From JAXHUH01 sp034211175 (lineage in GTDB: Bacteria; Actinomycetota; Acidimicrobiia; Acidimicrobiales; CAIXPF01), in NCBI GenBank assembly GCA_034211175.1, contig JAXHUH010000058.1, positions 1 to 33,717 of the forward strand: DNA of 33,717 nt, in the 5' to 3' direction. How positions within the stretch are numbered: the first letter of the stretch is position 1; each line of letters opens with the position of its first letter. Positions 22,724 to 30,364 of the stretch are shown here, one piece after another. The position numbers were made by a program, and so were the translations under genes. The notes beneath the pieces are model-generated. The model saw only the letters and a list, made by a program, of their open reading frames with translations, did not search any database and was not told the origin of the DNA.

Positions 22724-22836
22724 CGAACCGGGTTCCCCGCCAGGCACCACCAGCCCGCACAGGAACCCAGAACCCGGACACCACCACGAACCGGGTTCCC
22801 CACCGGGCACCACCAGCCGGCACGGGAACCCGGAAC
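22724..22836. repeat. Two-copy hairpin repeat (50-bp units, 63-bp period)
   Basis: Two 50-bp copies (22724-22773 and 22787-22836) agree at 45 of 50 positions. Each starts CGAACCGGGTTCC and ends GGAACCC(A/G)GAAC, so each unit is bounded by inverted ends and can fold as a hairpin around a GCACCACCAGCC-containing loop. They fill the gap between the HAD gene and the end of the six-hairpin glycosidase gene. A partial third copy of the left end lies at 21580-21594. This is REP/BIME-like architecture. Confidence 0.85.
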
Positions 22837-22844
22837 GAGGGTTG

Positions 22845-24956
22845 TCAGGGGAGGGGGTGGAGGGACTCGTGGGTGACGTGCCAGCCGGGGCCGAAGCCGG
22901 GGGTCGGGGCCTCGGCGCCGTCCCAGCCGGCGGCCATCAGCGCCACGGCGGCGAGCAGCGCGCCGTTGCCGGGGAGGTAGATCGGCAGCTCGGCGGTCTG
23001 GCGGTTGTGGCCGTTGACCAGGTGACGGTTCTTCGGCGTGTCCATCAGCAGCGCGTCGACGGCGGCCGCCGGCCGCCCGAGCCGAGTCGCGCACATGGCG
23101 GCGACCGGGTAGTCCCAACCCCACGTGCTCGACCAGTCCCAGTCGGACCACACGGCGTCGAACGTCCGGGACATCACCGCGGGATCGATCACGGGCGTCG
23201 GCGGCACCACCCCGTAGGCGGCGAGCATGCTCGGGTGGTCGTCGCGCACCAGGTACGGCTCGGTCGCCAGCGCGGCGTAGATCTCACCTCCTCGGCCGGG
23301 CGCGCCGGCACCCCGCTCCACCAGGCGGTGGGGCCGGGCCATCCCACCGGCGACGGCCCGCCAGCGCTCGGGCACCGGCCGACCCGCCCACTCGCACCAG
23401 CGGATGGCGACGCCGAGGGCCGACGCCCACTGGGCCAGTTCGAACGTCGGGTTCCGGGCCGTGCGGCGGGTCGGGTGGTACGACTCCTGGGCCGGCACGA
23501 TCGGCGGTCCGAGGCCGAACCCGTCCGGTCCCTCGACGGCGAGGGACGCCATCGTCTCGGCGGTCTCGGCGACCAGGTCGAGCCACCGCTCGACGACCAC
23601 CAGGCCGGCGTCGGCCGACGACGCGGCGGCCGCCCGGCGCACGAGCTCGGCGAGCTGGATCGGCTGGGGCTGTTGCCAGACGAGGAACGGCCCGATGCTC
23701 GACGGCGTCTCCCGCCCGGTCGGGTCGACCTGCTTCGGCCACCGGGCACCGCCGAGCCGCTGGCGCCGTGCCGTGGCCCGGGCCCGGGGTGCGATCCGCT
23801 CGTACCAGGCCAGCTGGCGCTCGACGACGTCCGCGTGGCCCCACAGCGCGAAGTGGGCGGCGTGGAACCAGTGCATCTCGAGATGGGAGCGCCCCCACCA
23901 CGAGCTCGTCATCAGGCCGGTCTCGGTCGGGAGGACCGATCCGCTGCTGTTGAGCGCGGTCAGGTACCGGGACAGCACGATCCGCCGTTCGAGCTCGGGA
24001 GCCCGCGGGTCGTCGCTGCCGGCCAGCTCGACGGCGGCGCCCGTCTCCCAGAACCGGGACCACCGTGCGGCGCTGGCCGCGACCACCGGCGCCGACGATC
24101 GGATGGGCGCACCCCGGGGTGCCTCGGCCCACTCGATGGTCAGGTCGAAGCCGCCCCGGCCCCGGACCACGAGGTCGTGTTCGCCGAGCACGATGAGCTC
24201 GAGCGGCGCCCCGGCCCCGTCGGTCCCGGCCACGCGGACCTCGTGGTGGTGCCCGTCCAGCGTCCGGCGCACCGTCCACGCGCCCCGCGCACCGGCGACG
24301 ACGCTGCGGTGCGCCTCGGGGCGACCCCACTCGGCGGCGTCGCCCCACGCTGCGCTGCCGTAGGGGAAGCGGAGGCGCACGCCGCAGCGGACGTCGGCCC
24401 CGGTGACGGCGCGCACGCCGACGAGGTCGCGCGTCGGGTGGGCCGCGGTCTCGATGCGGAGCTCGGCGCCGGCGGCGACGAACCGGCTGCGGACGGTCCC
24501 GGTCCACAGGTCGAGCTCCTGGTCGACGCCAGTCGGGTCATCGGCGGCGAACGGGTCGGCCAGCCACAGGCCGACGCGGCCGAGGTCGAGGCGGTGGGGG
24601 TTGGCCCGCAACCACGTCTCGGCCGCGGTCTGGTCCGGCCCGTCGTGGCGGTCGGACGCCAGGTCCGGGTACGGCACCGGGCCCCGGGCCGTCTCGTAGG
24701 AGCGATGGGTCTCGTCCAGGGTGTGGGTCGGGCCGGGCATCGAGTGCCAGGCCCACGCCGCGTTGGTGCCGAGCAGGGTCCCACGGGGCGCCGCCGGGTA
24801 GCGCTCCGGGAACGTCTGGAGCCCGGTGACGTCGACGGTGAACCCGAACGACCCGTTGCCGACCTGGAGCGGCGCCTCGGGCTCGATCCGCCGCAACCGC
24901 ACGTTGTGGCGCCGCACGAGCTCCGCGCGCCGGATCCCCGGCCCGCCCACGGTCAC
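22845..24956 (-). CDS. Six-hairpin glycosidase-like protein (GH65/GH95-related fold)
   Basis: 703 residues, GTG start with GGAGGTG upstream. An N-terminal β-sandwich of about 270 residues (LQVGNGSFGFTVDVTGLQTFP) leads into an (α/α)6 barrel: SSWWGRSHLEMHWFHAAHFALWG, the segment PIVPAQESYHP with Glu491 where related enzymes keep their general acid, RNPTFELAQWASALG, SDWDWSSTWGWDYPVAAM, and the closing LPIYLPGNGALLAAVALMAAGWDG typical of the fold. No signal peptide, so intracellular. The layout resembles GH65 and GH95 but motif details differ, so the activity is unknown; it may represent an uncharacterised family. It lies downstream of the sugar-binding protein gene, separated by an 11-bp-arm hairpin, and should act on the imported substrate. 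Confidence 0.8.
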   Translation of the reverse strand: MTVGGPGIRRAELVRRHNVRLRRIEPEAPLQVGNGSFGFTVDVTGLQTFPERYPAAPRGTLLGTNAAWAWHSMPGPTHTLDETHRSYETARGPVPYPDLASDRHDGPDQTAAETWLRANPHRLDLGRVGLWLADPFAADDPTGVDQELDLWTGTVRSRFVAAGAELRIETAAHPTRDLVGVRAVTGADVRCGVRLRFPYGSAAWGDAAEWGRPEAHRSVVAGARGAWTVRRTLDGHHHEVRVAGTDGAGAPLELIVLGEHDLVVRGRGGFDLTIEWAEAPRGAPIRSSAPVVAASAARWSRFWETGAAVELAGSDDPRAPELERRIVLSRYLTALNSSGSVLPTETGLMTSSWWGRSHLEMHWFHAAHFALWGHADVVERQLAWYERIAPRARATARRQRLGGARWPKQVDPTGRETPSSIGPFLVWQQPQPIQLAELVRRAAAASSADAGLVVVERWLDLVAETAETMASLAVEGPDGFGLGPPIVPAQESYHPTRRTARNPTFELAQWASALGVAIRWCEWAGRPVPERWRAVAGGMARPHRLVERGAGAPGRGGEIYAALATEPYLVRDDHPSMLAAYGVVPPTPVIDPAVMSRTFDAVWSDWDWSSTWGWDYPVAAMCATRLGRPAAAVDALLMDTPKNRHLVNGHNRQTAELPIYLPGNGALLAAVALMAAGWDGAEAPTPGFGPGWHVTHESLHPLP

Positions 24957-24990
24957 CGCCCACCTCCGGCCGCGTCACCGTGCGGAGGTG

Positions 24991-25023
24991 GTGTGGGGCC
25001 CACCCGGGCAGCGGGCCCCACAC
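24991..25023 (-). terminator. Strong hairpin between binding-protein and glycosidase genes
   Basis: Perfect 11-bp arms GTGTGGGGCCC and GGGCCCCACAC around an 11-nt loop, lying about 50 bp after the binding-protein stop. No T-run. It probably lets the binding protein be made in excess over the glycosidase downstream, the usual arrangement for sugar ABC systems. Confidence 0.65.
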
Positions 25024-25076
25024 CTGTCTGCGCCGTCCTCACCACCGCAGCGGGGGACGGGCCGATGCCCGGGAGC

Positions 25077-26477
25077 TCACGGCACGATGGCCGTGGCTTC
25101 CGAGACCCACTGCTCGGCGGCCTCCTCGGGGCTCAAGGAACCGAAGAGCACGTCGGCCTCCAGGCGCAGCGTCATGTCGTCGACCTCGCCCTGGCCCTCC
25201 GAGGGCGGCGGGAGCGAGGGCCCGCCCTCGGAGGCCACCATCCCGAGGAACTCGGCCGAGCGCTGCTCGTACTCGGGCAGCAGCGGGGTGATCGCCTCGC
25301 GGATGGTCGGGTTGAACGAGAGGCCCCGGTTGGCGAGGATGATCTCGGCGGGGGCCGGCTCGTTGAGGAGCCAGTCGATGAGCATCGCCGCCTCGTCCGG
25401 GTGGTCGCTCTCGGCGTAGATCGAGAAGAACTGCGAGGGCAGCACCGTGAGGCCGGGGCTCTCGAACTCGGTCTCGCCCGGGAAGTTCAGGATCTCGAGC
25501 GGCGCACCGAGGATGTCGGCGAAGTTCTGGAGCTGGTTGGAGTAGGCGAACATCGTCGCCGCCCGGCCCTGGCCGAACAGCGTCTGCTCCATGGTCGTGC
25601 CCACCAGCTCGGTGGTCTGCTCGGCCGATGGCATGCCGCCGTTGTCCATGAGCCGGCGCGGCAGCTCGAACAGGTCCGTCATCGTCGCGACGTCGACGCC
25701 GATGCCGCCCTCGGCGAGGTAGAGCGGCTTGTCGCGCTGGGCGGCGTAGGTGCCCTTGACCTCCTGGATGCGCCAGTCCGTGCCGTAGGTGTCCTCGGGC
25801 AGGCCGGCGGAGAGGTCGCCGGCGAAGGTGACGAAGTCGTCCCAGGTCCAGCTGCTGTCGTCGGGCAGCTCGACGCCCGCCTGCTCCACCAGGTCGAGGT
25901 TGACGAGCAGGCCGAGGGTGTTGCCCCCGGTGGGCAGGCCGTAGACCGCCCCGTCGAGCTCGGCGGCCGAGTAGGTGTTCGGCTCGTACTGGTCGAGACC
26001 GACCGTGTCGGCGACCTCGTTCAGGTCGAGCAGCACACCGTTGCCGCCGTACTCGGTCGGGTACGAGCCGCCGAGGGTCATGACATCGGGCGCGTCGCCG
26101 GCGGGGAACGCGACGGCCAGCTTGTCGAAGTAGCCGTCGAAGACCGACGGCTCGGCGACCACCTCGATGTCCGGGTGCTCCTCCATGAACGCATCGATCA
26201 TCTGACCGGTCAGCTCGTCGCGCTCCGGGTTCCCCCACCACGTGAAACGGATCGTGACCCGTTCGCCGTCGCTCTCGCCCTCTTCCGCCGCCCCGTCACC
26301 GGCCGTGTCACCGTCGTCGGAGGCGGCGGTGTCCTCATCGGTCGAGGAGTCGCTCCCCGTGTCGGCGGCGGGCGCCGCCTCGTCGTCCGAGTCGTCGGAC
26401 GAGCCGCACGCCGCGACCAGCGTGAGCACCACGCCGAGCGCCAGTGCGCGCGCCATCCCCGTCTTCCCCTTGCGCAT
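25077..26477 (-). CDS. CUT1 sugar-binding lipoprotein
   Basis: 466 residues from the ATG at 26477-26475. Lipoprotein signal peptide MRKGKTGMARALALGVV… with lipobox LVAAC (Cys24), then an Asp/Glu/Ser/Thr-rich tether (about 25-72). The SBP_bac_1 fold starts VTIRFTWWGNPERDELTGQM, with VVAEPSVFDGYFDKLAVAF, APDVMTLGGSYPTEYGGNG, YGLPTGGNTLGLLVNLDL and MFAYSNQLQNFADI. It delivers an oligosaccharide to the permeases at 12390-14259. The two halves are 11 kb apart and on opposite strands, but both sit behind matching LacI operators and no other sugar permease is in the window. A hairpin after its stop separates it from the co-directional glycosidase. Confidence 0.93.
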   Translation of the reverse strand: MRKGKTGMARALALGVVLTLVAACGSSDDSDDEAAPAADTGSDSSTDEDTAASDDGDTAGDGAAEEGESDGERVTIRFTWWGNPERDELTGQMIDAFMEEHPDIEVVAEPSVFDGYFDKLAVAFPAGDAPDVMTLGGSYPTEYGGNGVLLDLNEVADTVGLDQYEPNTYSAAELDGAVYGLPTGGNTLGLLVNLDLVEQAGVELPDDSSWTWDDFVTFAGDLSAGLPEDTYGTDWRIQEVKGTYAAQRDKPLYLAEGGIGVDVATMTDLFELPRRLMDNGGMPSAEQTTELVGTTMEQTLFGQGRAATMFAYSNQLQNFADILGAPLEILNFPGETEFESPGLTVLPSQFFSIYAESDHPDEAAMLIDWLLNEPAPAEIILANRGLSFNPTIREAITPLLPEYEQRSAEFLGMVASEGGPSLPPPSEGQGEVDDMTLRLEADVLFGSLSPEEAAEQWVSEATAIVP

Positions 26478-26585
26478 CCGTCGCGCCTTTCTCTCGTCAC
26501 GAGGGTGGCGTGCACCACCCGGCTGCCTCTCGTGGGACACGCGGCATAGGCGAGACCCCCCGGTGAAGCACTTCCCCGCCCCCGA

Positions 26586-26599
26586 AGAAAGCGCTTTCT
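26586..26599. promoter_or_regulatory. LacI-type operator O2 before the sugar-binding protein gene
   Basis: Perfect 14-bp palindrome AGAAAGCGCTTTCT, matching the LacI-family core GAAANCGNTTTC. It lies 109 bp upstream of the binding-protein ATG. Same class as the site at 12214-12239. Confidence 0.85.
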
Positions 26600-26719
26600 C
26601 AAGGAACGTAGCACCGGGTTGGAGGGTGGTCAACGAGCACGGCCGGGCGACGTCGGAACCGGCACGAACGGAAGAACCCGGGCGGCCGACGACGCGATGG
26701 CGCGCCGCCGCGTGCGCGA

Positions 26720-27769
26720 TCAGCCGGTCGGGGAGACCGCGAGATCGTGAGGAGCGGTCGTCGCCCGCACCTCGAGACGGGGCTGGAACATCATGTTGTG
26801 GCCCGGCCGCTCGCCGCGGATCACCGCGTGGAGCCGTAGCCACGCCTGGGTGCCGAGGTCGTCGTTGGGCACCGACACGGTCGTGAGCGGCGGCGACGTG
26901 TAGCGGGCGAAGGGGATGCCGTCGAACCCGGTGACCGAGATGTCGTCGGGGACCCGTACACCCAGCTCGGACAACCCGTTCATGAGGCCGACGGCGACGA
27001 GGTCGTTGTAGGCGAGCACGGCGGACGCCCGGGTTCCGGCGACCACGGTGGCGACCCGGTGGCCGTCCTCGGACGAGAACCCGCAGTCGATGCGCTCGAA
27101 CGTCACGTCGTCGTGGGCCCGCTCGAACTCGTCGAGCGCCTCCAGTCGGTGCGCGTTGGACGAGCTGCGCTCGGGCCCGTTGAGGAACGCCATGTCGCGA
27201 TGGCCCAGGTCGTAGAGGTGGCGGGCCAGGCTGAGGATGCCCGCTCGGTAGTCGATCGACAGCGAGGGGGCGAAGTCCCAGGTGCTGGGCCGGTTGATGA
27301 TCACCAACGGCTGGAGCGACTCGACGATCTCGGAGAGCCGCTCGGTCGGCATCCGCGGCGCGCACAACACGATCGAGTCGCACCGTCGCCGGGTCTCGAC
27401 GGCCAGCAGCGCCTCCTCGTCCGCCGACTCACCGGAGTCGGCGACGAGCACCCGGTAGCCGTCCCGCGATGCCGCCTTGCTGAGGCCGGAGAGGACCGCC
27501 TGGAACGCCGGGTTCGACAGGTCGGGCACGACGAGGGCGATGGCGTTGGTCTCACCGAGGGCCAGGCTCCGGGCCACGGGGCTCGGCGAGTACTTGAGCT
27601 CTGCCGCGGTGCGGCGCACCCGCTCGGCCACCTCGGGCTCACCCACGAACCGCCCGTTCATCACGCGCGACACCGTCGACGGTGAGACCCCCGCCCGCTC
27701 GGCGACCTGCGCGATCGTCACCGACCGCCGGCCGGAGGTGCGTTCGGTACGCCTCTGCCCGCGAGCCAT
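26720..27769 (-). CDS. LacI-family transcriptional regulator
   Basis: 349 residues. The N-terminal helix-turn-helix and hinge read VTIAQVAERAGVSPSTVSRVMNGRF (17-41) and ELKYSPSPVARSLALGETNAIALVVPDLSNPAF. The ligand domain is a periplasmic-binding-protein fold with DSIVLCAPRMPTERL, IDYRAGILSLARHLYDLGHRDMAFLNGP, ASAVLAYNDLVAVGLMNGL and ISVTGFDGIPFARYTSPPLTTV. It should repress the sugar regulon until a pathway sugar binds. Predicted targets are O1, O2 and an imperfect site in its own promoter. A 14-residue Arg-rich N-terminal extension precedes the HTH; an internal start is possible but none with a better ribosome binding site is evident. Confidence 0.95.
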   Translation of the reverse strand: MARGQRRTERTSGRRSVTIAQVAERAGVSPSTVSRVMNGRFVGEPEVAERVRRTAAELKYSPSPVARSLALGETNAIALVVPDLSNPAFQAVLSGLSKAASRDGYRVLVADSGESADEEALLAVETRRRCDSIVLCAPRMPTERLSEIVESLQPLVIINRPSTWDFAPSLSIDYRAGILSLARHLYDLGHRDMAFLNGPERSSSNAHRLEALDEFERAHDDVTFERIDCGFSSEDGHRVATVVAGTRASAVLAYNDLVAVGLMNGLSELGVRVPDDISVTGFDGIPFARYTSPPLTTVSVPNDDLGTQAWLRLHAVIRGERPGHNMMFQPRLEVRATTAPHDLAVSPTG

Positions 27770-27843
27770 CGCGGCGAGCGTACCGGTCCGCGGACGCGCC
27801 CTCCCGGGCGACCCGTCCGGATGAACGCGCGACGCCGAGTGTA

Positions 27844-27855
27844 TGAAACGTTCTC
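27844..27855. promoter_or_regulatory. AACGTT-centred LacI-like half operator in lacI promoter
   Basis: TGAAACGTTCTC, close to the alternative LacI-family form TGAAACGTTTCA, 75 bp upstream of the lacI start. It differs in centre from O1/O2 and may be unrelated. Confidence 0.3.
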
Positions 27856-27912
27856 CATCGGCCGCCGCGGTGCCCGCCGCTGTCGCCCAGGGCCCTGACC
27901 TGCAGCTATGCG

Positions 27913-27928
27913 CTGAGGAACCGCTTGC
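27913..27928. promoter_or_regulatory. LacI-type operator O3 upstream of lacI (imperfect)
   Basis: GCTGAGGAACCGCTTG plus the adjacent base C repeats the left side and core of O1 (GCTGAGAAACCGCTTT) with two changes, and its right arm is degraded. It lies 144 bp upstream of lacI and 48 bp past the end of the esterase gene. It suggests weaker autoregulation. Confidence 0.55.
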
Positions 27929-27942
27929 ACCATCCAGGGTGA

Positions 27943-27958
27943 CGTGACCGATGTCACG
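27943..27958. promoter_or_regulatory. CRP/Fnr-like palindrome upstream of lacI
   Basis: CGTGAC-CGAT-GTCACG, a perfect inverted repeat that fits the CRP-family form GTGA-N6-TCAC. It lies 15 bp from the O3 site, so the lacI promoter region may carry both specific (LacI) and global (CRP-like) sites. Confidence 0.45.
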
Positions 27959-27975
27959 ACGAGTTCCTGCGCCGG

Positions 27976-29103
27976 TCAGTGCCCCGACGTAGGGAACCGA
28001 GCGATCAGCCGGTCGGCGATCAGCTCATGACCCTCGGGCCCAGGGTGGAGGCCGTCGCCGAGCGCATCGGCATCGGTCGGGCCGAGCAGCTCGCGCCCGT
28101 CCAGGTGGCGCAGCGCCGTGTCGCCGTGGGCGGTCCGCTCGGCCACCACCGCCGCGATCACCTCGCGCACTCGGCCGATCGACAGCCCGCCGGCGCCGAC
28201 GGTGCCCGGGTCGCCGACGGCGACCAATCGACCGTCCCGCAGCACGGTGGGCCCGGGACGGCGCTCCGCGGCGGGGAACACGATCGGCGAGACGACGAGG
28301 ACCGGTGTCTCGGGGTGGCCGTCGCGGATCGTGTCGAGGAAGCCGTGGAGCGCCGAGGTGAACGTCCGCTCGACCATGGTCGCCCCGTTGACCACGTTCA
28401 CCCCGAGCTCGAGCGAGATCACCTCGGCGGGCAGGTCCCGGATCGAGCGGGCCGCGAACTGGTCGAGCTGGCACTCCCCGGCGAAGGCCAGGTTGGTGAG
28501 CGACAGCCCGCGCTTCCGGGCCACGATCGCCGGCCAGGTCCGCGCCGGGGACCGGGCCTCACCGCCGTGGCTGATCGAGCTGCCATGGTGCACCCAGCGG
28601 GCGTCCGTCGACCTCCGGGGCGGCGCGACGCGGGCGCCGGGATCCACCGCCAGGCGCTCGACGGTCACGACGGCATCGTGGGGCAACCACACCTCGACGA
28701 CGCCGACGCGGCGCTGCGGGCGCTCGAAGCGGAAGCGGAAGCGGAAGAAACCGGGCCCGGACGACGCCGCGGCCGAGAGCGCTACCGGGCCCCGGGAGGC
28801 GACGAGCTCGCCGTCGATGACGAGATCAGCCACGGCGTCGCGCACCGGCGTACCGGGCGTGAGCGTGTCGAGCCAACACTCCAGCTCGATGGCCACCGCG
28901 TCGGTGGCGAGGGCGCAGCGGACACCCGATGCAGCGTCGATCCGCCGCCTCGCCAGGTCCCCGACCTGCGACCGGTAGAGGCCGGCGAGCCGTCTGGGTG
29001 ACACACCGCGGGGCCCGACGTCGACCCACGCCGCACCCCACCACTCGACCACCCCGCCGACCAGGTCCAGCTGTTGCATCGCCGGCGAGGATCGCATGGC
29101 CAC
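27976..29103 (-). CDS. SGNH/GDSL esterase with N-terminal β-sandwich domain (CE2-like architecture)
   Basis: 375 residues from the GTG at 29103 (ATG two codons later is an alternative). The N-terminal ~160 residues are strand-rich (VAIELECWLDTLTPG, GFFRFRFRFERPQRRVGVVEVWL) and resemble the jelly-roll found in CE2-type deacetylases. The SGNH hydrolase domain follows with nucleophile Ser175 in WVHHGSSISHG, oxyanion Gly in AFAGECQL, Asn236 in LELGVNVVNG, and D350-x2-H353 in DGLHPGPEGHELIADRL: a complete set. No signal peptide, so it deacylates an imported sugar. It is co-directional with lacI and the binding protein, and fits removal of acetyl or similar groups before glycoside cleavage. Confidence 0.88.
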   Translation of the reverse strand: MAMRSSPAMQQLDLVGGVVEWWGAAWVDVGPRGVSPRRLAGLYRSQVGDLARRRIDAASGVRCALATDAVAIELECWLDTLTPGTPVRDAVADLVIDGELVASRGPVALSAAASSGPGFFRFRFRFERPQRRVGVVEVWLPHDAVVTVERLAVDPGARVAPPRRSTDARWVHHGSSISHGGEARSPARTWPAIVARKRGLSLTNLAFAGECQLDQFAARSIRDLPAEVISLELGVNVVNGATMVERTFTSALHGFLDTIRDGHPETPVLVVSPIVFPAAERRPGPTVLRDGRLVAVGDPGTVGAGGLSIGRVREVIAAVVAERTAHGDTALRHLDGRELLGPTDADALGDGLHPGPEGHELIADRLIARFPTSGH

Positions 29104-29253
29104 GACACCTGCGCCCGGGGCCCGGCGACATCGCGCACGGCATCCGAGCGTGGCCTCACCCGGGGAACCGGCGAAGAGGCCGGATCACCGGCCCCCCGAG
29201 GAGGCAACCCGGCGCACGCGGATCGTCCCGTTCGCCATCCGATCCACGAGCGC

Positions 29254-29285
29254 CTACATATGATGATAGGCATACCTCACTTCAT
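29254..29285 (-). promoter_or_regulatory. AT-rich island, candidate promoter for the esterase gene
   Basis: The 232-bp gap between the sigma-factor stop and the esterase start is GC-rich except for a short AT-rich patch. On the minus strand this reads TATCATCATATG, the only -10-like sequence there. It is about 160 bp upstream of the esterase start. No LacI-type palindrome is visible in this gap. Confidence 0.25.
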
Positions 29286-29335
29286 GCGCAAGGAGGCCTT
29301 GGCTCTGCCGAGCCCTGACGGCACCGGGCTCGTCG

Positions 29336-30364
29336 TCAGCTCGCGGTCGGCGCGGCCCGGTCGAGCTCGGTGGGGAGTCCGAAGTGGGCGAACAACGTGG
29401 GATCGAGGAAGTAGGTGACCGCGGCGACGCGGTCGTCGGCGAGCTCGACCACCTGGAGCGAGAAGGCGTGGAGGCGGCCGTCGTCGCCGGGGCGGTAGTG
29501 GGCGAACCCCGGGCCGCCGTTGACCTCGACGGGCACCAGGCGCGAGCCGCGGCAGCCGGCGCCCGGACCCCGCATCCACGCGGCGACGTCGGTCGGGCCC
29601 TGCAGCCACAGCGAGAACGGAGGCATCGTGTGGCGCACATCGTCGGCCAGGAGCGCGACGAACGCCTCGATGTCGTAGCGCTCGAACGCGTCCACGTACC
29701 GGGCCAGCAGGTCGCGATGGCGGTCGTCGAGCCCGGCGGCCCCGGTGGCCGCCGGGTCCGGGGCACGACCGGCCAGGGTCGTCCGGGCCCGCTGCAGCGC
29801 GCTGTTGACCGACACGGTCGTCGTCCCGAGCAACTCGGCGACCTCGCTCGCCCGCCACGACAGGACGTCGCGCAGGATGAGCACCGCCCGCTGGCGCGGC
29901 GGCAGGTGCTGCAGGGCGGCGACGAACGCCAGGCGGACCGATTCCCGCTCCGCGGCGCGCTCGGCCGGGTCCGCCCCACCCACGATGCTCCCGGTCGGCG
30001 CCGGACCGACCCAGGTCCCGTCGCCCAGGGGCTCGCCCAGCGTCGCCGTCGGCGACGACGGGGCTTCGAGGTCGGCGGGCAGCGCACGGCGACGGCGGCC
30101 GGCGAGGAGGTCGAGGCACACGTTCGTCGTGATCCGGTAGACCCACGTGCGCAACGACGAGCGACCGGCGAAGGTGTCGAGGCGCCGCCACGCGCGCGAC
30201 ATCGCCTCCTGGGCGGCATCGTCGGCGTCGGCCGCGGAGCCGAGCATCCGGTAGCAGTAGCCGACCAGGCGGGGCCGCAGCTCCCACAGCTCCGCCTCGA
30301 GCTCCGGACGGCCACGGGGGGCGACACCGGACACCGGACCGTTCCCGGACTGCAGGTCGACCAC
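29336..30364 (-). CDS. ECF sigma factor with C-terminal SnoaL-like domain (SigG-like)
   Basis: 342 residues from the GTG at 30364-30362, preceded by GGAGGAG; the frame is open further upstream, but over the divergent crotonase gene. Sigma region 2 (about 23-92) has LVGYCYRMLGSAADADDAAQEAMSRAWR and SSLRTWVYRITTNVCLDLL; region 4 (about 143-200) has LPPRQRAVLILRDVLSWRASEVAELLGTTTVSVNSALQRAR. Residues 215-330 form a SnoaL/NTF2-like domain (LLARYVDAFERYDIEAFVALLADDVRHTMPP). This is the mycobacterial SigG/TIGR02960 type, where the extra domain is thought to replace a separate anti-sigma. No anti-sigma gene is adjacent. Divergent from the crotonase gene across 210 bp. Confidence 0.92.
   Translation of the reverse strand: MVDLQSGNGPVSGVAPRGRPELEAELWELRPRLVGYCYRMLGSAADADDAAQEAMSRAWRRLDTFAGRSSLRTWVYRITTNVCLDLLAGRRRRALPADLEAPSSPTATLGEPLGDGTWVGPAPTGSIVGGADPAERAAERESVRLAFVAALQHLPPRQRAVLILRDVLSWRASEVAELLGTTTVSVNSALQRARTTLAGRAPDPAATGAAGLDDRHRDLLARYVDAFERYDIEAFVALLADDVRHTMPPFSLWLQGPTDVAAWMRGPGAGCRGSRLVPVEVNGGPGFAHYRPGDDGRLHAFSLQVVELADDRVAAVTYFLDPTLFAHFGLPTELDRAAPTAS

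Noticed and set aside
22724..22836. Possible CRISPR array
   Set aside because: Only two copies with a 13-bp gap, inverted ends, and no cas genes; a hairpin repeat explains it better.
22842..26549. Very long open frame opposite the glycosidase and binding-protein genes (over 1200 codons)
   Set aside because: It is the complementary-strand shadow of two well-supported genes in high-GC DNA, Arg/Gly/Val-rich with no domain.
27838..27850. Third copy of the ATACGCAG promoter motif (TTTCATACAC on the minus strand before lacI)
   Set aside because: Only the TTNATAC part matches; too short to separate from chance or from the overlapping AACGTT site.
29274..29418. Small open frame beginning MIGIPHFMRKEA
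   Set aside because: It runs into the 3' end of the sigma-factor gene in antisense and becomes Arg/Gly-rich; no ribosome binding site.
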